Below, piece by piece: positions 43,096 to 52,996 of a stretch of DNA of 64,000 nt; positions within the stretch are counted from its first letter, which is position 1; the number at the start of each line of letters is the position of its first letter. The notes under the pieces are model-generated. The model ran no database searches. It saw only the letters and a program-made list of their open reading frames with translations, and was not told where the DNA came from. A program made the translations under genes and the position numbers. This DNA comes from Hirsutella rhossiliensis (Eukaryota > Ascomycota > Sordariomycetes > Hypocreales > Ophiocordycipitaceae), in the NCBI RefSeq assembly GCF_020360975.1, contig NW_025408667.1:6138001-6202000 (forward strand). The letters run 5' to 3'.

Positions 43096-44290
43096 TAGCC
43101 CTGCGGCATTGTGGAGAAGCGCCGCTCGACCGAACAATTCCGCTTTCCCTGCCTCGTCAAGCTTTTGCCCTGCTCTGTTGAATCGTAGAACAGCCAAGAC
43201 GTGTGGATAGTAAGTGCTGCATACCTCGCGGTTCTCAAACGTGCCGTAAGGGTACAGATCGGACACCGTCATAAGTGCCTGGCTGGCGAATTGATCCATA
43301 GTGCCATTGTTGACGGTCCACTTCCGGGTGACTAACTGCACAAGCCGATGGATCGTAAATTTGCCGTTCTTGTTCTCCGAGATGAATGAAAACGCCTTAA
43401 GTAGGCCTAGAGCTTCCTCAAGCTGGATATCTTTTTGCTGGGTCTCAAGTCTCCCGTTTCCATCTATTGGCCCCTGCCGTCGTTGGCAATAGCAGGATAT
43501 AAACTCCCTGGGGATGGCTTGCCGGTCGAAGAAACTCATGAGCGAGAGAAACTCGCCCGCGATTTTACTTCGCTTTTCGATGTGCTTGAAGGATAGTATC
43601 CACGTGGCTGCGACTGCTTGTGGAGTCCCCGAGTCTCTCCCAATAGTCTCAAACTCCTTGCTGAGTAGTTCCAGTGGGTGATCGCTCTTGTCTAGGAGTT
43701 GGAGATACCGGCTTACCGCCATAACATTCATTCGAATGTATGCGGCTGCCTGGACGAGTGCCAGAGGAAGATATTCCAGCCGAGACGTTAGAAGCGAGAT
43801 TTCACCAACCGTCACTTCGAGGCCATCGAGCGTGGCGCGAACCAACTGATCAGATTCGCGCTTGTCCATCTTGCAGATTTCCTCCACAGCCCGAGTCCGG
43901 CCCTTCGTGAGCAAGACGCCAACCTGCCGATCCCGAGTTGTGACGAGAATGGATCCACGAGGGCTCTCGGGGAGGAAGCGCGCAAAGCCACCATCTTGAG
44001 ACGGTGAGGAGCCACGCTCATCTTCTGGCGATGTGTAAAAGACATTCTTGTCGTCGGCATTGTCGACGACCATTAGCCAACGACTATGATGTGTTCTCCC
44101 CAACCACGCTTTCACTAATGCTAATATATCTGCCTCCGGGTCATCCAAACCAGGGACGTGGCATTCTCGCGCGATGGTTGCGTATGCTTCGCGGAACCGT
44201 TCTGCACTGCTCGCGTGGACCCAGAAGACCGACACTTCAGGGCAAGTCTCGTGGAGCCAATATGCATATGCAGTGGCTATTTGGGTTTTT

Positions 44291-44335
44291 CTATGCATGT
44301 TAGTGAGGAGACGTCGTTGGGCTGCGCTAACTAAC
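44291..44335 (-). other. NLR intron inside the P-loop codons
   Basis: GTTAGT donor, CACTAAC branch site, CATAG acceptor, 45 bp. Splicing joins GGIG to KTQIA and restores the Walker A motif. The unspliced frame stays open (15 codons), so retention would give a protein with a disrupted P-loop. Confidence 0.85.
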
Positions 44336-44459
44336 CCGATACCGCCGAGACCAAAGAGCGCGATCCTCGGTTGCGAGGAAGTTGAAAGTCTTTCTTGAAG
44401 CCTCTTGAGTATAGCATCGCGGCCGACAAATGTTTCATTCTTAGGATATGGAATGATGA

Positions 44460-44601
44460 CTACTAGCAGCATGAGAAAGCGTTGGCCTAGGATAGTTCTG
44501 GTGGATTAAACTGCATACAGTAAGGACCAGCAGGGAGCGTTTGGGTCGACACTGTCACCAGACGATCAGCAAGTATTCCAAGCAAGTGTGATATCACGTA
44601 C
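44460..44601 (-). other. NLR intron between phosphorylase and NB-ARC domains
   Basis: GTACGT donor after VPSVPA, GCTAGTAG acceptor before IIPYPKNETFVGRD, 142 bp. Phases agree with the next exon. Confidence 0.75.
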
Positions 44602-45468
44602 CTGCAGGTACGGAAGGCACCCAGTGGCTTAAAAATGCCTTCATACAGGCAGCCGCCGTGGCGGCAGCATAGCGCTGCCATGACTTGCTCTTGTGGCTAT
44701 CCGCATAGTCGCACGCGCCTTTTATCACAACACATGGGAAGGTATCCCAGACACCAGCACCCTCCATCTCAAATGCAATAGCGCCTTCCCTCATTGCAAT
44801 AGCGTCGCGATCTTCCCCAGACTTCATGACCGAATCGCCGGACGCAATCAGACCAAAATGGACGGCTGGTCGTGGATCGTCCTTGTCGGGGTGGAGCCGC
44901 CGCCGCGGCACCGGGGTACCATCACAACCGACCTGCTGGCACGGCTCCTGGTCGCCGACGTGGCGATATGTAGCCTCAAATAGCCTATCATGTACTGCGC
45001 CCGGGTACTCAGCGGCCAGGAGCGGCTCGTTCTGGAGGACACCGAGGTAGGTAGATATGGCGGCGCCAAGCTGCTTGCGACCCCGAAGACCCTTCAACTT
45101 CGCCAGCAAGCCTCGTATTTCGATATTCGGCCGCCCCAGAGAGTCTAACAGCGTATCTTTACGCTCAAAGCGGTCTGGTAGCCGCCGTCCAAGGTCGTAT
45201 TGAATGACCCCATCGCTGATGACGACGTCGCCAAGAATGATCTCCTCGCCGGCAGGGGCATAGGGAACAACGCCACAGACACCCACGACTAGAGCAAGCT
45301 TTATATTCGGGAAGCTTGTCCGGCAGTTATTCGCTACTATCGCGGCGCTGGCTTTCCCCATACCTGGCATGTGCGCGAGGACGACGTTGTGGCGGTCGAT
45401 GGCGCCAGTAGAGTAGGCGTTCGGGTCGCCCGGGGCTTTATCGAAGGATGGACCATCATCGTCCCAAT

Positions 45469-45482
45469 GGAGGTCAAAAAGA
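45469..45482. repeat. Left copy of LINE target-site duplication
   Basis: GGAGGTCAAAAAGA, identical to 51323-51336. It lies in NLR codons for LFDL. Confidence 0.95.
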
Positions 45483-45846
45483 TTTAGTTTAGTTTAGTGT
45501 ATTTTCCGTCCAGCAACTTTTGGTCGCTCAGGTCTCCGCAGGGGAGCACAGGACGTGCTGAGCTAGCAGGTGTCTACATGCTACATATCGTACACTTCAC
45601 CCACTATCCAGCATTTCATCGGCTCAACGGCGCTCATGACAAACCTGTTGCCCGTCAGCGGGACGTCCAGGCACGAAGAGAAAGCTGTCCCGTGGTCAGA
45701 TCAGCCAATTTGCTTCTGGGGCCTTGCAGCCCTTGACGACCTCGGCGATCGCATGGTCGTGAGACCTTGACGCCGCCCGAGATCGGAGCAGGTAACAGAA
45801 AGAATTGAGAGGAAAAGGTAGGGTGAGAGAGGAGAATGATGACCGT

Positions 45847-48800
45847 CTAGTGGCGTGGGCAGATCCCTCCGAAGAAGGAGCTCGCTGTCGCCAGCCTGAC
45901 GAATTTGTCAAAGTCCTTGCCGATTGCGCGGTTGATGGCTGCAGCCGGCCAAGGTGCAAGCCGCATACGATGCCGTGGCGCAACCTTTCTGCAGTAAAAG
46001 ATGTGTGCTGGCTCTTTTCGTCGTCCGCACGAGCACGTCAGTCGCGCATCGTCGTGACCAAACCTTTCGTGGTAGTCAGCAAAATCCCATGGTGGGTTCT
46101 TGCTGCAAGCAGTTATGAAGCAGGGGCCGAGAGAGCGCCAATTCTGACGGACAGCTGGTTGTGGCTTTAAGCCTCAGGTCTCTGTATCGCTCCGGCGCAG
46201 AGGTTTCCCACCAGGCACTGAAAGCCTCTTTCCGCTGCAGTCGGGCAATTTTTCGCAGATGCGCTAGCGTCGGTTCGCCATCAGCGGGTTCTGGCAGTGA
46301 TGCTCCCGCCTTTGCCAGAGCATCAGCCTCCTCGTTGCCTGGGATGTCAGCATGGCCGGGGATCCAATGGACCTCCACAGCTCCGTATTTTCGCGCCAAA
46401 GATTGGAACTCAAGAAGACCTCTTGCGAGGAGTCGTTCGGCGTGCCCGTAAGCATGTTGCGGTCGCGAGGTTGTCGAGGCAGACAAAGATGCGGTCAGTT
46501 TCTGGAAGGCTCACCGCTGCCTTCAACCTCCAATGCACCTTTCGCCTCAGCGTCGAAAACCTCAGCTGTTCCAAGACGGCCCTTGCCGCTCAAGACGGTG
46601 GATCCGTCCCGGTGAACAGCATAGCCGTATCCGATGTGGCCTTCCTCAGAACGAGACCCGTCGGAGTAGACGACAAGAGTTCGGGGCGATAGTGCCTGAA
46701 GCCAGTCGCGAAATTTTTCGTCTCGTGTTTCGATGCACTCTGCAGAGGCGCAGTCTGCTCTTCGGCAAATCCGCGCTGCAGTAAAGCAGGTCTCGGGCAG
46801 CTCGATAGCATTTCGTCGGCTCGCCGCAGTCTGGTACGGAAGGGCTGTGGCTGTTTCTGGTACTTCAACTTGATAAGTTTGTTCACGGTCACGACGGGAG
46901 CTTTTGGTCGCGACGTGCGCTGGACGAGCGGGTGAGCTTCGTCGAGAGCTTTAAGGCGCGCAGCAAGGCCGTCCGACGCCCTTCGAGGAGTAGAGGAACG
47001 GGCGGTATTCCCGCCTCCCTGTGCAGCACGTTCGTCGGTGTCGTCCTCCACACTGGCAGAATAGCCCGAAGAGACGTGTAGAGTGCCTTGCTCATCTTCT
47101 TGACGAGGTTGCCAATCCCCGACGGCCCCTCCTTGGAAGGCTTCGTCCAGCGCGGGCTTTTCGGACCAGGGTACCAGGCCTCCGCCGCGTACAGTAGCAC
47201 GGGGATGACGCAAGCGCAGACGGCTCGTCGCATAGCACTCGGCAGAGGCCATGTTTCGTGTTCGTCAGTCTCCTAAGATGAAAGGCAACAGCTTGCGCCT
47301 TGGCCGTCCATTTCTCGACGTGTGTCTTGAAAGAGAGCTGTCGAGCCAAACGCCGAGCCAACGCATCGCTCGATCCGGCCGTTTCTCAAACTCGCCGTGG
47401 AGCACCGGCGGCGCCGTCTTGGGCTTCGTTCGAGAGAAGTGCATCACTTCTGTCTTGTCGGGGTCGAAAGAGATCCCGTTAGCGGCGCCCCACGAAAGAA
47501 GCTCACGTACATGGTGAGATGCTTCGGCGGTCGTTTCATCAAGGCTATTACCGACGCATAGAATGGCAGTGTCGTCCGCGTAGCCGAAGCGTCCCTGAGA
47601 GTGACCTGGGCGATATATCGGCTCCGTGTACAACAGGAAGAGGATCGGCGAGACGGGCGACCCTGCGGCAGACCGCACTGGAGGGCGATGAATCCGTCAC
47701 GATGTCTTGATAACGGATGCGTGCCGATCTGTCCTGCATGAACGAGCCGGCCCAGCGCGCGAGGTTCGATGGCCATCCTTGTTCTCGTAAGCGGAGGACC
47801 AATCTATTGCAGAGAACTGTATCGAAGGCGCCTTGTATATCCAAGGTCACCAGGGTTGCGACTTGCTTCCGGGCGAATGCCTCCTCGATGTCGTGAACCA
47901 AGGCAGCTACGAGATCCACGGCCGACCTCTTCGGAGCGCGCCGGCTTGTTGTGGGTGTAGTACGCCGAAGTGGATTGAGCCCCACGCTAGACGCCGTGCA
48001 ATGAGCCGCTCGAGGCCCTTGCCGAGACAAGACAAAAGGAGATGGGGCGCCAGGCGCGGGGTGTAGACAGATCTCTGCGTCCTAGCTTGGCGATCATAAC
48101 CACTTCTGCCTCCCGAAAAGGTTTCGGATGGTGACCAATGGTGAGGCAGCCTTGATACAGCTGATGGACGAGACTGCCGATTGCATGCCAGACAGCGCGA
48201 AGCATCCGCACCGTGATGTTGTCCGAGCCTGGAGATGTGTTCCCGGTGCGTAGAGTGGCGTCGCGAGCCTCCTCAAAGGAGACCTGATTGGGAAAGGAAT
48301 CATCTTATCCGTGTTCACGGAATCCACGGGTCTGGGATGTCGTCGCTCGCTGTGCGCCGCTCCAGGGTTGCTCGCCGCAAGGCGGTGGCTTTCTCCAGCT
48401 GCGTCTCGTACACTCGGCCGTCTACTTGCAGGGGGTGCCTGGCACGGCCCTGAGGATTTTAGCCAGCGGACCGCCCGAAAGACGGAGTCGCCGTCGGCAA
48501 AGCTGTCGATCAAGTCGCGCCAGTAAAGGCGTTTTGCTCGGCGCACTGCATTGTGAAGCTCCCGCTTGGCTAGCTGCACTTCTCGGTCGAAGCCGAGAGG
48601 GTACACCCTCCTCCACGCGCGATAATTGGCCGCCGCCTTTGCGCACTCTTCGTTCCACCACCGCGCCCCATGCGTCGTCTTACGGACGGGTCGGCCCGCA
48701 GCTCTCGCTGCACAACCAAGAAGGTCCACCAGCGCCGACGCAAAGTTGTCCAGCTCGGAGGGAGTTGAGGTTGTAGTCGGGATGAAAGCTGCACCGGCTT

Positions 48801-49555
48801 CTACCAGCTCGACAAATCGCTTCAATTCCTCATCGGAGTTGAGGCGGATCTTGCATAATGGAAGGGGTGTTAGGGCTTGACTAGGCAGCATGATACTAAG
48901 GGTAAAGTGGTCGGACCCGGTTGCTAAATGATCCTCAACAACCGCGTCCGCCAAAGGTATATTGGAGAAGGCGAGATCGATCGTGCTGCCGCGCGCGTTA
49001 GTCGGGACATCGACAGCATTCAATAAGCTGAGTCGGTTATCCATGGCCCAGAACGCGATGTCTTCGCCGCGGTGCTCTTGTCGACCGGCCTGCCAGCTGG
49101 GATGCTTGGCGTTGAAGTCGCCAGATACAAGGCATTTATCCGTCACGCACCAACCAAGCAGTATTTCCAGAGCCGCGTCGTAGTCCGGCTGCCGATAGAA
49201 GTTAACTACCGTCGTCCCGTTCACGGTGAGCCAAAGGATGTCACGAGTCGCCGCAGGTCTCTTTGATCAGCGACGAGGCCTGCGGAGCGCCGGACGTATG
49301 TCATGACTCTCGGACGAGTGTCGCGGCCGTCCCAGTCGGTGACGGGTGAGAATGTGTCGTAGGCCGGATGCGTCTTGGTGAGGCATCGGCCGTCTTTAAG
49401 TCCTGTCCATGGTTCCTGCAGCAGGATAATGTCGTATCGCTCCGAATCAGCCAGCGCGAGCGCAGTGTCATGCGCCGGAGGATCTTGCCCACGTTGGCTT
49501 GGAAGACTCGCAAGGACCTCCTGTCGCTTCGATTGTTGGGATGACGGTGATGCAT
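45847..49555 (-). pseudogene. LINE ORF2: endonuclease, reverse transcriptase, RNase H (frame-broken)
   Basis: Starts at ATG 49555, overlapping the ORF1 stop (TAATG). The apurinic-like endonuclease has VFQANVGKI, IILLQEPWTG, GDFNAKHPSW and TGSDHFTLS (49500-48900). The linker contains RWWNEECAKA. Reverse transcriptase blocks are VTLDIQGAFDTV (about 47840) and the catalytic GYADDTAI (about 47585). RNase H has VVYSDGSRSEEGHIGYGYA (about 46680-46620) and WIPGHADIPGNEEADALAKA (about 46370-46310). The C-terminal segment is DARLTCSCGRRKEPAHIFYC (about 46050-45990). Stop TAG at 45849-45847. Single-base breaks occur near 49480, 49250, 48330, 48070, 47680, 47250 and later. Target-primed reverse transcription is the known mechanism; this copy as written is inactive. 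Confidence 0.9.
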
Positions 49556-51162
49556 TAGGGCAGCGTCACAGGGCTAGTGCGTCGTTTCTTCGACGGGACG
49601 ACAGGGGTGAACTGGTTGTCATCGCTAGCGTGCGGCGGCGTCGTGGCCACGACAATGCAAGGGTGAGGAAGCGGCTCGCTCTGGGTGGCGCTTCTGCCGG
49701 AGCTTCCATCCTCTCCAGCTGCCTGCGACTCCGAAGAACGTAACTGACTCGAATCAGGGCTCTGACAAGACTGCTCGGGCACGTTGTGGTTTGGTGTCTG
49801 TCTTTTCTGCTGCGCGAAGAGCTGAGCTCCCGCCTGCCTCACCAGACCCTTCTCCTCTTTCGTCAGGCGCCGTACAATGCCATGAACGCGCATGGGGCGG
49901 GCAGGGCATTTAGGGTCATCAGCGCAATGTGGCCCGAGGCAGTTTGCGCACTGCTCGAGGGCTGCGCACTCTTGGCTACGATGGTTGGTCTTGCCGCAAC
50001 GTCTGCAGCGCGCCGTCCGGTCGCAGCTGTGGCGAGCGTGGAAATCCCAGCATTTATCGCATTGGCTAGGGATGCTGGGTTTGTCAATGTAACGGGCGAG
50101 ACGGCTGGCGCCGAAAAGTCTCCAGGGTCTTCGTGTGGGTTCCAGGAAGGACACAATCAGGGTCTGGGTGGGCATATCACCCGAGTCGTGTCGCGATAGA
50201 CGTATGCTGATGGGCTTCAGTCCGGTTTGGCAGGCAATCTCTTCTTTGGCCGCCTCCTCGTAGTTGATCACGACACCTCGTAGGTCTGTGAGCCTACGAG
50301 GACAATCGGCTACCACGTACGAATGCCATTTCTGGCTTATCTCTACGGCCGCGGCTTCCAGGTCTGCAGCCCACCCGCCTGCCGTTGCACAAGTAAGTCA
50401 CGCGTGGCCACATCCGATGCCTGGATGGCCCAGCCCGTGTTTACCGGGAAGGCTGCCGGAATGCGGCGCAGGTCAATACCGACTCTAGCGGCGATGTGGG
50501 TCCGGATTGCGTATCTTTCGTGGTTTCGGGCCGGAGCGTCAGCGTCAAGTCGGACGAAGACACGGAGGTCTTCCTTCGGTGGGGCTACGGGCGGTCGTCC
50601 TGGCAGACGAGTGGTGGTCTGTGGTTTTCGCTGTGGTGGGGCGGAGGCTGTAAAGGCCAGCTGTCCTTGCTTCGGCTTGCCGGATGCGAGAACGCTGCTG
50701 TACGTGGGCTTCGGTGGTTCTTCGAGTTCGGCAAGCGATTGAGTCCAGAATTTGAGAAATTTGGTGGCGACTTGCTTGGCGATGCTGTTTTCGGTGCCAG
50801 ACGTGAACTGCTTTGCTGCTTGTTCGAATGATTCGCTAAAGACCCGTAAGACTGCCAGCTTGGCGTTATGGGCTGCCGTTTTGTCGCGAGCAATTTTCGT
50901 GGCCGCTTCGAGGATTGAGACTGGCGCGTGCTCAGTGGGCTGGGCCGAGTCGAAGAGATTCGGGCTTCTTCCAGCTGCGCTCCTTCCGTGACGGCAGCTT
51001 CAGGCGTTTCGGTGGACGAGATTGACTGGGCCAGCTGCTGGGCCGCGGGAAACGAGTCGTTTCGGCGAGCTTCCGTCGGGTAGCGAGGTCGGAGATGCGA
51101 TATGTGAGCCGCCGGATTTGGCGGCGATCGTATGCCTTGTCTCGAGGCATTGGAGTCGACAT
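49555..51162 (-). pseudogene. LINE ORF1: gag-like zinc-knuckle protein (frame-broken)
   Basis: Start at ATG 51162 (MSTPMPRDKAYDRRQIRR). The N-terminal part is basic and helical. The middle (50900-50330) reads AKLAVLRVFSESFEQAAKQF and FVRLDADAPARNHERYAIRT in an RRM-like region. The C-terminal part has three Cys/His knuckles: CDKCWDFHARHSC, CRRCGKTNHRSQEC and CANCLGPHC (about 50080-49920). It ends in a Pro/Ser-rich tail, stop at 49555. Frame breaks lie near 51000 and 50388 (one base missing in the QAxWAA block). The protein binds element RNA in related elements. ORF1 stop and ORF2 start overlap as TAATG, which suggests coupled reinitiation for ORF2. Confidence 0.88.
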
Positions 51163-51322
51163 GCGAACCTGAGGCTGGTGCCATGGTCGCTGCCGGCGCT
51201 TGCGCGCGGCTCAATTGGTGTTTTGTCAAGAGCACTTGTTAAGCGAAAGTATGTGAGAATAGGCTACTTTCTTAACACTTGCGTGCCAAGAAAGTAAAAA
51301 TACAAGGAAGGATGGTTGACTG

Positions 51323-51336
51323 GGAGGTCAAAAAGA
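51323..51336. repeat. Right copy of LINE target-site duplication
   Basis: GGAGGTCAAAAAGA, matching 45469-45482 exactly. Confidence 0.95.
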
Positions 51337-51443
51337 GCGTCAACGGCATCTGCCTCTAGGGTAAGAGCGCAAATAATGGCGATCTCGAAGCCATGACGAG
51401 TAGTAGGGCGGGGCGGTGGAGACTCCACAGTGCGCGTGGTCAT
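51323..51443 (-). pseudogene. NLR gene, displaced first 40 codons
   Basis: ATG 51443-51441. The segment reads MTTRTVESPPPRPTTR, then HGFEIAIICALTLEADAV, then DALFDL, where the LINE cuts in. This is the expected first strand of a fungal phosphorylase-type NLR N-domain (EIAIICAL..E..AV). The frame continues exactly into HWDDDG at 45468 when the LINE and one copy of the duplication are ignored. Confidence 0.92.
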
Positions 51444-52251
51444 CCTGAAGTTTGATTTCTTGCTGTTCCGATCGTTGCGATTTGGGTTACCTTAAGTGTC
51501 GGAATAGAGCGGAGCCCGCCGGAGCATCAGGGACGGGGACGGAGCCGCGCAATCGTGGAGACAAAGTTGGGTTGACCAAGGAGGGGTTCACGGACCGTTC
51601 CCAGCGTATTCAATGTTCAGCTCCCACCAATGCCCTGGGTTGTGTAAACCAATCACTGGGCGATTTGAGCCGGCATAACTTATTATCCTTCCGATCCGAG
51701 GCCTCACCATGGCGGAGACTGTCTAACCCTTCAGTGAGTCAGACAGCTCGGTTCTCGCCCTATGTTACGTGATCGAAATGCTGGCTTTTTACTGGTTCAT
51801 TCTTTGTGTCACGAGTATCCGCCATATTCACGAGTTTGTTCTCCCGCATCTGCAGCAACGTGCCTGCCAAACTCCAGGGGAAACCGCTGTGTGGCAGGCT
51901 TTGAATTGCTGCCAACGCGACGGGCGATGGAGATACGCGCATGAGATGTAGCTTAATATAATGTGCGACAGAGCTTGGCGCACCGAGGGGCTACAATAGG
52001 GATGGATGGTGATCAGCGCCAGACGCGGCCTTGAAGTTATTACATCGGGGCGATCTGCACTCCCGTCTGACCTGTGATGTGCTAGGTCCCCGCTACTTTA
52101 AGGTACTTGAATGAACATTGCTGGTGTGGATGCTCCACTTGCGTATCCTCATGTACCTTCTGAGTATTGCAAAGTACCGCGGATCCGTTCTCAAACAGTC
52201 ACGCTTCCAATGGTGGAAACCGAATTCGCTCTTGGCGTACAGGGTCGCTGA
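51444..52251. other. NLR upstream region; no gene seen
   Basis: Presumed promoter side of the NLR gene. No convincing open frame and no clear promoter motif. Confidence 0.4.
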
Positions 52252-52689
52252 TTAAATACGACGTGTCGCAGACGCCTCTGTTCTGGTCTTCGACTCATGA
52301 CGTGTCGATGTTGCAGTAAGGCTTAAGGTTTGGGCGTGTCGCTGAACGAAGATTATGACGTCCGTGTTGGGTCCACGGACTCGAACTATTTCCCGGTGAT
52401 AGAGAAGCTGGCGCCCTCTATTCCAGCCTTCGCCTAGTTTTACGGCTTGGATGTTAGTAGCAGTGCCCTCCTCTCTCCGCTGGTGTCTCCGTTCGTACAA
52501 GAAAACGAGGATAGGCCGAGGCGGGGACAGCGACAGCATCGCCGGTTGCTTGTAGTCGTGGTGGCGGGATTGGAGGCGGCGCGATGTTTTCGGTGGACCT
52601 TCTGCGCTCTTGACAGCTACAATAATGCAGTGGAACCGTGCTGGTCTGCGATCCAGGGTGGCACCCACTGCTATCTCGCAAAAGCTCAA
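52252..52689 (-). CDS. Weak candidate: third, diverged MADS-like protein
   Basis: An open frame of up to 145 codons whose middle segment WNRGRQLLYHREIVRVRG followed by PNTDVIIFVQRH aligns without gaps, 30 residues, to FARATSRLMRRCDQMSRR then YGADVYIIVRRK of the 38766 gene, with nine identities by eye. The tail after this block does not match and I see no equivalent intron. It may be a decayed paralogue or chance. Confidence 0.3.
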   Translation of the reverse strand: MSFCEIAVGATLDRRPARFHCIIVAVKSAEGPPKTSRRLQSRHHDYKQPAMLSLSPPRPILVFLYERRHQRREEGTATNIQAVKLGEGWNRGRQLLYHREIVRVRGPNTDVIIFVQRHAQTLSLTATSTRHESKTRTEASATRRI

Positions 52690-52996
52690 AGGCGGGTCAC
52701 CCGCTGCCGGTGCCGGGCAGGATGACCATCTTCGCTTAGGCGCTGGAACCCCGTATCCACCCTCTCGGAGACTCCGTCATGGACCTTCTGCTCGCGTTGC
52801 CTGGTGTGTCGTCAAGACCCTCGAGGAGAATACTGACAGAACCTCATGGTGATATTAACTGGCTTGCGATGAGGAGAGTGAAATCCAGTTCCACTTCTTC
52901 GTCCTGATTATTTGGGGGGAAAAAGCAAGCCAAAATGCATTTCTCATGCCATCCGCCAGTTCCCCATCTCATCGCCAGAGACCAACCTGCTATTCT
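52690..52996. other. No recognised gene
   Basis: Intergenic, downstream of the kinase gene. Nothing supportable seen. Confidence 0.4.

Larger units (their letters stand above)
42319..45482 (-). pseudogene. NLR-type receptor (phosphorylase/NB-ARC/TPR), main part downstream of LINE
   Basis: Fungal STAND/NLR protein. Exon 1 (to 44602) encodes a nucleoside-phosphorylase-like domain: DPNAYSTGAI, HNVVLAHMPGMGKA, LALVVGVCGVVP, FEMEGAGVWDTFPCVVIKG then ACDYADSHKSKSW. Exon 2 (44459-44336) links to NB-ARC. Exon 3 (44290-42319) has P-loop FGLGGIGKTQIA formed by splicing, Walker B RWLMVVDNADD, GSILVTTRDRQV, LEYLPLALVQAAAYI, and six TPR units of 42 residues. Such proteins sense non-self or stress in fungi; the N-domain is the presumed effector. 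A LINE interrupts the coding sequence after codon 40. The first 40 codons lie at 51443-51323, on the far side of the LINE. Host exons without the LINE and its duplication sum to 3,084 nt, i.e. 1,027 aa plus stop, with no other break. The insertion therefore looks recent. Confidence 0.9.
45483..51322 (-). mobile_element. Tad-like non-LTR retrotransposon inserted in the NLR gene
   Basis: 5,840 bp, same orientation as the NLR. It is flanked by 14-bp direct repeats and ends in a (CTAAA)3-type tail (plus strand TTTAGTTTAGTTTAG at 45483-45497). It contains a zinc-knuckle ORF1 and an ORF2 with endonuclease, reverse transcriptase, RNase H and a terminal CCHC-like segment, an arrangement known for the fungal Tad clade. 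The 3' UTR is about 350 bp and the 5' leader about 160 bp, so it looks full-length. Confidence 0.93.

Noticed and set aside
45696..45983. 95-codon minus-strand frame as a separate gene
   Set aside because: Falls in the LINE C-terminus and 3' UTR; the true ORF2 end is in another frame with stop at 45847.
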